The translations under genes were made by a program, and so were the position numbers. This document shows positions 43,701 to 48,985 of a stretch of DNA of 48,985 nt, one piece after another (position 1 is the stretch's first letter; each line of letters opens with the position of its first letter). The stretch is from an uncultured bacterium. Lineage in GTDB: Bacteria; Cyanobacteriota; Vampirovibrionia; Gastranaerophilales; Gastranaerophilaceae. Below the pieces are notes generated by a model that ran no database searches, was not told the origin of the DNA, and saw nothing but the letters and a program-made list of their open reading frames with translations. Where the stretch lies: assembly GCA_902796925.1 (NCBI GenBank), contig CADBQW010000017.1, positions 1 through 48,985 of the forward strand. Direction: 5' to 3'.

Positions 43701-44594
43701 ATGGCATTAAATTTTCAAGAATTAATATTAAATTTACAGAAATTCTGGGCTGACTACGGTTGCATAATCCAACAGCCTTACGATACAGAAAAGGGTGCCT
43801 CTACAATGAATCCGGCAACATTTTTAAGGGTTCTTGGTCCGGAGGAGTGGAACACAGCGATGGTAGAGCCATGCCGTAGACCAACCGATGCAAGATACGG
43901 TGAAAACCCAAATCGACTCGGACATTATTTCCAATTTCAAGTTATCCTAAAACCTTCACCCGATAATGCACAAGAACTTTATCTAAAAAGCTTGGAGGCG
44001 ATGGGAATAGATTTAAAAGAACATGACGTTCGTTTTGTTGAGGATAATTGGGAGTCCCCTACTCTCGGTGCGGCAGGTGTTGGTTGGGAAGTCTGGCTTG
44101 ATGGAATGGAAATTACTCAATTTACATATTTCCAACAAGTTGGAGGATTAGAAATTAAGCCTGTTGCATTGGAATTAACTTATGGATTAGAGCGAATTGC
44201 AATGTATCTTCAAAACAAGGAATCAGTTTTCGATATCATGTGGAATAATGAACTCAAATATGGAGATATTTATCATCAAAACGAAGTGGAACAATCAAAA
44301 TACAACTTTGAGGTATCCAATTCCGAATCCTTATTTACGATGTTTGATTTATACCAAAAAGAGGTAGATAATTGTGTAGAGGCAGAATTAGTTTTGCCTG
44401 CATACGATTATGTTTTAAAGTGTTCTCATACGTTTAACCTTTTGGATGCAAGAGGGGTTATAAGTAAAGATGAAAGAATAAATTTTATAAACCGTGTCAG
44501 GACAATGGCATCTGCGGTTGCAAGATTGTATGTTGCACAGAGAGAAAAGATGGGATTTCCACTTTGTAAAAAAGAACAATGTATATTAAAATAA
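43701..44594 (+). CDS. glyQ: Glycyl-tRNA synthetase alpha subunit
   Basis: 297 aa, usual length. [60 protein letters not shown] and [17 protein letters not shown] are GlyQ signatures of the heterotetrameric class II enzyme. It needs the beta subunit GlyS, which is not adjacent; an APC permease gene follows after 9 nt instead. Only a weak AGG precedes the ATG. A possible -10 box TACAAT (43680-43685) would give a very short leader. Confidence 0.96.
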   Translation: MALNFQELILNLQKFWADYGCIIQQPYDTEKGASTMNPATFLRVLGPEEWNTAMVEPCRRPTDARYGENPNRLGHYFQFQVILKPSPDNAQELYLKSLEAMGIDLKEHDVRFVEDNWESPTLGAAGVGWEVWLDGMEITQFTYFQQVGGLEIKPVALELTYGLERIAMYLQNKESVFDIMWNNELKYGDIYHQNEVEQSKYNFEVSNSESLFTMFDLYQKEVDNCVEAELVLPAYDYVLKCSHTFNLLDARGVISKDERINFINRVRTMASAVARLYVAQREKMGFPLCKKEQCILK

Positions 44595-44603
44595 GGAAGA
44601 TAG

Positions 44604-46190
44604 ATGGCAGAAAAATTCACCAGAGCTACATTTACCAGAAATTTTTTAAAGAATATTACGAGAATTAAAGCCCCTGACGATATGTTGGCTCAGGCAAAAT
44701 CTCAAGGATTGGAAAAAACGCTAGGCGTAGTTGATTTGATAATGCTTGGAGTGGGCGCAATAATAGGTTCAGGAATATTTGCGGTCGTTGGCATTGCGGC
44801 TGCAGGAAGTGCAGATGGAACAAGCCTTGGAGCAGGGCCGGCACTGACTGTATCTATGATTATTGCGGCTATTGCATGTGTTTTTTCTGCGTTATGTTAT
44901 TCAGAGTTTGCGACAATGATACCCGTTGCCGGCGGAGCGTATACATATACCTTTGCGACTTTAGGTGAGTTTGCAGCCTGGATGGTTGGTTGGGTTTTAA
45001 TGCTTGAATATGCTATAGGCTTCATTGCTGTAGCATGCGCTTGGGCAAATCATTTGGTTGAGTTTTTAGCAGGTTTTTCAAATGTTTTACCTTCTTGGTT
45101 AAGTAAACCTCCGATTTGGTTAACAAATGATGTTTTTACGGCAGCAACAATAAAAGCAAACAATCCAGATGTGTTTATTCCGACATTTTTGGGTGTTCCT
45201 ATTTGTATAAATTTGCCTGCGATATTGATAGTTTTATTAATTACGGCCATATTAGTTAAGGGCACAAAAGATTCTGCTAAACTTGCAGGGATTATGGTTT
45301 TTGTGAAATTAGGTGTTATTGCATTATTTGTTTTAACTGGGGCATTTTATGTTGCACCTGAAAATTGGACACCATTTGCGCCAAATGGTGTTGAGGGTAT
45401 TTTTGCGGGAGCGTTTATAATATTCTTTGCATATATAGGATTTGATGCACTTGCAACAGCAGCAGAGGAATGTAAAAATCCACAGAAGGATTTACCGATA
45501 GGTATTTTAGGTTCACTTATAATAACGACTATAGTGTACATTGCAGTTGCGATAGTTTTGACCGGAATCCAAAATACATCAGGGGCGGTTCCTACGGAAT
45601 TTTTAAAAGCACCATTGGCGTTTTGTATGTCAAAAATTGGTCAAAATTGGGCGGCCGGTTTTATTTCGATAGGTGCACTTGCGGGGCTAACCTCGGTTTT
45701 GTTGGTATTAGAGATGGCTTCAACGAGAATTTTATATGCAATGAGTCGCGACCACTTTTTACCTTCCAGTTTTCAAAAATTAAGTGAGAAAACAAAATCT
45801 CCTGTATTTTTGACCTGGACAGTAGGTATACTTGCGGTTGTAGGTATTTTGACATTGAACCTAAATGTTGCGGCTGAACTTTGTAATTATGGTACCTTTA
45901 CTTCGTTTATCATAGTTTGCGTTGCTGTTTTAATTTTGAGAAAAACTGATCCGAATAGAGAAAGACCATTTAAAGTTCCGTTTTGTCCGATAACTCCTAT
46001 GTTGGGAATTATATGTTGCGGAGGACTAATGGTTTATAAATCTATGCAGGCTTCAAGTTCTGCATTGTTATTCCCTGTTTGGTTAGGGGTGGGTGCAATA
46101 ATATACTTGTTATATGGATTTATCAAAAATAGAAACAAAGAAAACGAACTACATAGAGAATTTGTTCAAAATAAAATTAAGGGTAAGTAG
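44604..46190 (+). CDS. APC-superfamily amino acid permease (first of a tandem pair)
   Basis: 528 aa with about 12 predicted membrane helices. The APC helix-1 motif GVGAIIGSGIF is at 49-59. MIPVAGGAYTYTFATLGEFA and IGFDALATAAEE are further cationic-amino-acid-transporter-type blocks. LEMASTRILYAMSRDHFLP is the helix-8 region motif. The likely role is proton-coupled amino acid uptake at the inner membrane. AAGGAAG precedes the ATG. It follows glyQ by 9 nt and precedes its paralogue by 2 nt. Confidence 0.93.
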   Translation: MAEKFTRATFTRNFLKNITRIKAPDDMLAQAKSQGLEKTLGVVDLIMLGVGAIIGSGIFAVVGIAAAGSADGTSLGAGPALTVSMIIAAIACVFSALCYSEFATMIPVAGGAYTYTFATLGEFAAWMVGWVLMLEYAIGFIAVACAWANHLVEFLAGFSNVLPSWLSKPPIWLTNDVFTAATIKANNPDVFIPTFLGVPICINLPAILIVLLITAILVKGTKDSAKLAGIMVFVKLGVIALFVLTGAFYVAPENWTPFAPNGVEGIFAGAFIIFFAYIGFDALATAAEECKNPQKDLPIGILGSLIITTIVYIAVAIVLTGIQNTSGAVPTEFLKAPLAFCMSKIGQNWAAGFISIGALAGLTSVLLVLEMASTRILYAMSRDHFLPSSFQKLSEKTKSPVFLTWTVGILAVVGILTLNLNVAAELCNYGTFTSFIIVCVAVLILRKTDPNRERPFKVPFCPITPMLGIICCGGLMVYKSMQASSSALLFPVWLGVGAIIYLLYGFIKNRNKENELHREFVQNKIKGK

Positions 46191-46192
46191 TA

Positions 46193-47713
46193 ATGATAAA
46201 AGATGTATTAGCTAACCTATTAAAAAAACGTAGTGCAGACGAGCTTATTGCAACGAGTAAAAAGTCGGAATTAAAAAAGACTTTGAATGTATTTGACTTA
46301 ATAGTAATAGGTATAGGTGCCGTAGTTGGAACCGGGATTTTTACAATCATAGGTACTGCGATTCAAGGAGGGCCTGAAGGAGTTGGTGCCGGTCCGGCTA
46401 TTATAATATCTATGGTTTTGGCAGCAATAGCTTGTGTTTTTTCCGCATTATGTTATTCCGAGATAGCTGCAATGATACCTGTTGCCGGTAGTGCTTATAC
46501 TTATACTTACGCGACAATGGGCGAGTTTATGGCATGGATGGTAGGTTGGATCCTAATGCTTGAGTATGCAATAGGTAATATTACTGTAGCTTGTGCCTGG
46601 ACTGGGTATTTGGCTCAGTTGTTAAAAGGATTCAGACATATTTTGCCGGATTTTATAACTCAATTTCCAATTTGGTTAAGACTGGACTATAGAGGGGTAT
46701 TGACCCTTTGTAATAAGTATGGATGGGATATTCACGATAAAATTCCTTATTTATTTGATAAAATTCCGGTTTGTATAAATTTGCCGGCTATTTTCATCGT
46801 ATTAGTTTTAACAGTTTTGCTTGTAAAAGGAATTAAAGAATCTACACGATTTGCGAGTATAATGGTCGGGATAAACTTGTTTATGATAACTTCATTTATC
46901 GTTGTTGGTGCATTTTATGTAAAACCTGAAAATTGGGTACCATTTGCTCCAAATGGTTTTAGCGGAATTTTTATGGGGGCATTTTTAATTTTCTTTGCGT
47001 ATATTGGATTTGATGCAATTTCTACGACGGCCGAGGAAACTGAAAATCCTCAGAGAGATTTACCTATAGCAATTATAGGAACCCTTGTTATTTGTACGGT
47101 GTTATATGTGTGTGTTGCCCTCGTGCTTACAGGTATTGTTCCGTTGGGTCACATAGATATAAATGCCCCAATTGCTCATACAATGCGAATAATAGGGAAG
47201 GATTGGTTTGCCGGACTAATTTCTGTGGGTGCGTTATGTGCTTTAACATCCGTTATATTGATATACCAAATGGGCGCAACAAGAATTCTTTATGCAATGA
47301 GTCGTGATAGATTCTTACCAAAATCATTAAGGTTAGTTCACAAGAAACATAGAACACCTTATGTATTAACTTGGGTGACAGGTATATTGGTAATTATATG
47401 TGCTTTATTTATGGATTTAAATATTTCGGCAGAATTATGTAACTTCGGAACATTTACATCCTTTATTATAATTTGTATTGCAGTGTTAATTCTCAGAAAA
47501 ACTGATCCGGATAGAGAAAGACCATTCAAAGTTCCGTTTTGCCCGTATTTTCCTATTGCGGGGGTTCTAACTTGCGGCGGATTGATGTTTTATTCGATGA
47601 AATTTTTAAAGAATTCTACATCTTATTTTGGATTGTGGTTATTGGTCGGAATAATTATTTATGCAGGTTATAGTTATAAGCAGAAAAGATTAGAAGATAA
47701 AAAACGGAGATAG
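46193..47713 (+). CDS. APC-superfamily amino acid permease (second of a tandem pair)
   Basis: 506 aa, closely similar to the preceding permease throughout: GIGAVVGTGIF (40-50), MIPVAGSAYTYTYATMGEFM, FFAYIGFDAISTTAEETENP and ATRILYAMSRDRFLPKSL. It differs by an insert of about 10-20 residues after the third helix region (RLDYRGVLTLCNKYGWDIHD) and in the loop before helix 5. Likely a tandem duplicate with shifted substrate choice. It starts 2 nt after the first permease's stop with GGGTAAG overlapping the junction. A terminator follows. Confidence 0.93.
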   Translation: MIKDVLANLLKKRSADELIATSKKSELKKTLNVFDLIVIGIGAVVGTGIFTIIGTAIQGGPEGVGAGPAIIISMVLAAIACVFSALCYSEIAAMIPVAGSAYTYTYATMGEFMAWMVGWILMLEYAIGNITVACAWTGYLAQLLKGFRHILPDFITQFPIWLRLDYRGVLTLCNKYGWDIHDKIPYLFDKIPVCINLPAIFIVLVLTVLLVKGIKESTRFASIMVGINLFMITSFIVVGAFYVKPENWVPFAPNGFSGIFMGAFLIFFAYIGFDAISTTAEETENPQRDLPIAIIGTLVICTVLYVCVALVLTGIVPLGHIDINAPIAHTMRIIGKDWFAGLISVGALCALTSVILIYQMGATRILYAMSRDRFLPKSLRLVHKKHRTPYVLTWVTGILVIICALFMDLNISAELCNFGTFTSFIIICIAVLILRKTDPDRERPFKVPFCPYFPIAGVLTCGGLMFYSMKFLKNSTSYFGLWLLVGIIIYAGYSYKQKRLEDKKRR

Positions 47714-47725
47714 ATAAATTATTAT

Positions 47726-47755
47726 AAAAGGACAATCTGTTGGGATTGTCCTTTT
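47726..47755 (+). terminator. Intrinsic terminator after the permease pair
   Basis: AAAAGGACAATC (47726-47737) pairs with GATTGTCCTTTT (47744-47755), 12 bp with loop TGTTGG. Symmetrical A/T tracts allow action on both strands. Confidence 0.88.
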
Positions 47756-47780
47756 GTCATATATAAATACCAAATTAAAT

Positions 47781-48791
47781 TTATACGTTAGTTAATTCCC
47801 AACGGCCGCAAGTGCCGCCCCAACGAGCAATAATATTACCTTTGATATCTTTTATATTATCATAATGTTCTTGTTCAATTTCACCTTCAACGATAGTTAT
47901 AACCTCACAGTTATTTGAGCAACCATTACATTCACAAGTAATGGAATGGAAACTCATATCTCCGACTTCCCATCCTTTAAAGGTTGTTTGAGCGTTTGTG
48001 TATTGGTGATTTTCCATAGCCAGGAGAGCCGCACCTATTGCCCCCATTGTTTGATGGTTTTGAGGAACGATTATTTTGTGTCCTAAAGCTTCTTCAAATG
48101 CTTTAACCATACCGGAATTAGTGGCGACACCGCCTTGGAATGAAATAGTTGGCAAGAGTTCTTTACCCAACGCCAAGTTACTCAAGTAATTTCTAACTAA
48201 CGCTTGGCATAGTCCGTATAACAAATCTTCAACGGGGTAGCCGAGTTGTTGTTTGTGTATAAGATCACTTTCGGCAAAAACCCCGCAACGCCCTGCGATT
48301 CTTGCAGGGTTTGTAGATTTTAAAGCAGTTTCTCCGAATTTTTCAATCGGAACATTTAATCTTTGTGCTTGATGGTCAAGAAAACTACCTGTACCGGCAG
48401 CACAAACAGTATTCATTGCAAAATCAGTTACAATACCATCTCTGAGAATTATTATTTTGCTATCTTGTCCCCCAATTTCCAGAATTGTTTGGACACCGGG
48501 GATATTAACACTTGCAGCAACGGCGTGTGCTGTAATTTCATTTTTAACAACATCAGCTCCGACCAATGCTCCGGCAAGGTTCCTTCCTGAACCCGTGGTG
48601 CCGACACCTGAAACTTCATAGTCGGTCATTCTTTTTTCATATAACTTATTCAAGCCTGTTTGTACGGCTTTTACGGGAGTTCCCGCAGTTTTCAACATTA
48701 TTGAATCAACATATTTTCCGTTTTCATCAACCAGTGCCAGCTTGGTTGTAACAGATCCAACATCAATCCCTAAATATACTCTTAATACCAT
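47781..48791 (-). CDS. BadF/BcrA-type 2-hydroxyacyl-CoA dehydratase activator (ASKHA ATPase)
   Basis: 336 aa. YLGIDVGSVTTKLALVDENG is the phosphate-1 loop. EIGGQDSKII, NTVCAAGTGSFLDHQAQRL and GRCGVFAESDLIHKQQLG contain the cysteines that hold the 4Fe-4S cluster between two subunits. ISFQGGVATNSGMV is the adenosine motif. An added C-terminal cysteine-rich tail (TCECNGCSNNCEV, later GGTCGRW) is like the longer fused activase family. The activator drives an ATP-dependent electron into a dehydratase; the dehydratase subunits are not beside it. A possible start with GAGG upstream lies at 48791. Confidence 0.9.
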   Translation of the reverse strand: MVLRVYLGIDVGSVTTKLALVDENGKYVDSIMLKTAGTPVKAVQTGLNKLYEKRMTDYEVSGVGTTGSGRNLAGALVGADVVKNEITAHAVAASVNIPGVQTILEIGGQDSKIIILRDGIVTDFAMNTVCAAGTGSFLDHQAQRLNVPIEKFGETALKSTNPARIAGRCGVFAESDLIHKQQLGYPVEDLLYGLCQALVRNYLSNLALGKELLPTISFQGGVATNSGMVKAFEEALGHKIIVPQNHQTMGAIGAALLAMENHQYTNAQTTFKGWEVGDMSFHSITCECNGCSNNCEVITIVEGEIEQEHYDNIKDIKGNIIARWGGTCGRWELTNV

Positions 48792-48917
48792 GTAATCCTC
48801 TTTTCTCTTTTTAAAAATTATATCATAAAAAACAAAAAGCGTTGATTTCTATTTTCATGGTATAATTTATTCAACGAGATTTATCTCATGTTCCATAATA
48901 ACAAAAAGGAGAATAGA

Positions 48918-48985
48918 ATGACAGAAAAAAGAGTATGGCTTTTCGAAGAAGGAAATGCCTCAATGCGTAATCTCCTTGGCGGAAA
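48918..48985 (+). CDS. ppdK: Pyruvate phosphate dikinase, N-terminal fragment (right edge)
   Basis: ATG 48918 with AAAGGAG upstream gives MTEKRVWLFEEGNASMRNLL, then GGK, the start of pyruvate, phosphate dikinase (EGNAxMxxLLGGKGANLAEM in the family). The frame runs off the window. A TATAAT box with an extended TG (TGGTATAAT, 48858-48866) lies about 50 nt upstream. PpdK interconverts pyruvate and phosphoenolpyruvate using pyrophosphate chemistry and is common in anaerobes. Confidence 0.85.
   Translation, partial: MTEKRVWLFEEGNASMRNLLGG

Noticed and set aside
1-48985. CRISPR arrays, tRNA/rRNA genes, insertion sequences
   Set aside because: No regularly spaced repeats, cloverleaf sequences, rRNA segments or transposase motifs were recognised in any gap.

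Overview
The window looks like a chromosomal contig from an anaerobic, AT-rich, gut-type member of the non-photosynthetic sister lineage of Cyanobacteria (Gastranaerophilales / 'Melainabacteria'). This is an inference. It rests on low GC, a [FeFe]-hydrogenase maturase (HydE), pyruvate phosphate dikinase, a 2-hydroxyacyl-CoA dehydratase-type activator, a cyanobacterial-style RpoZ-like protein, AMIN-domain amidase and pilin-like genes of a diderm. Many lineage-type proteins without database-obvious function also fit, such as CPHG-zinc-motif proteins and paired small membrane proteins with an N-terminal F/Y-T-G-K motif. No tRNA, rRNA, CRISPR array, transposase or integrase was seen.

Layout. 1-1.1 kb: dnaN (minus, cut by the left edge). 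1.2-3.2 kb: a two-gene ATPase + HNH nuclease module resembling Septu (PtuAB) defence, with an unusually degenerate ATPase. 3.3-8.9 kb: a small gene, then a plus-strand cluster of a hypothetical gene, a B12-type radical SAM/DUF2344 fusion, RNase E/G, a small membrane protein and a pilin-like protein. 8.9-17.4 kb: a long minus-strand run with a winged-helix protein, AMIN amidase, murI, a leader with attenuator-like hairpin, three lineage-specific genes (zinc-motif, duplicated membrane protein, 136 aa), gatB and a SIS isomerase. 17.5-22.4 kb: S41 protease, secreted protein, uvrA. 22.4-25.9 kb: pyrH-frr-cdsA-rnc-rpe operon (minus), with 1-nt overlaps from frr to rpe. 26-32.4 kb: SprA-like HExxH protein, metallophosphoesterase, EF-hand/beta-strand protein and GH38 mannosidase. 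32.5-35.4 kb: metK behind a compact pseudoknot-like leader, a small coiled-coil gene, hydE. 35.4-40.6 kb (minus): M20 peptidase, purine nucleoside phosphorylase, rpoZ-like gene, a two-gene putative surface module and pgeF. 40.7-43.5 kb: aquaporin-family channel, a 53-aa gene and two membrane paralogues. 43.7-48.8 kb: glyQ, two tandem APC permeases, dehydratase activator. The start of ppdK lies at the right edge.

Two regulatory themes stand out. First, several genes (AMIN amidase, uvrA, GH38, hydE, pgeF and the 216-aa secreted protein) have a sigma70-type -10 box 6-9 nt before the start codon and no Shine-Dalgarno sequence, which predicts leaderless mRNAs. The same start rule re-sets several gene starts. 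Second, metK carries a short leader whose hairpin loop can pair with its own Shine-Dalgarno. This is the arrangement of translational SAM riboswitches, but the sequence does not match a consensus I recognise.
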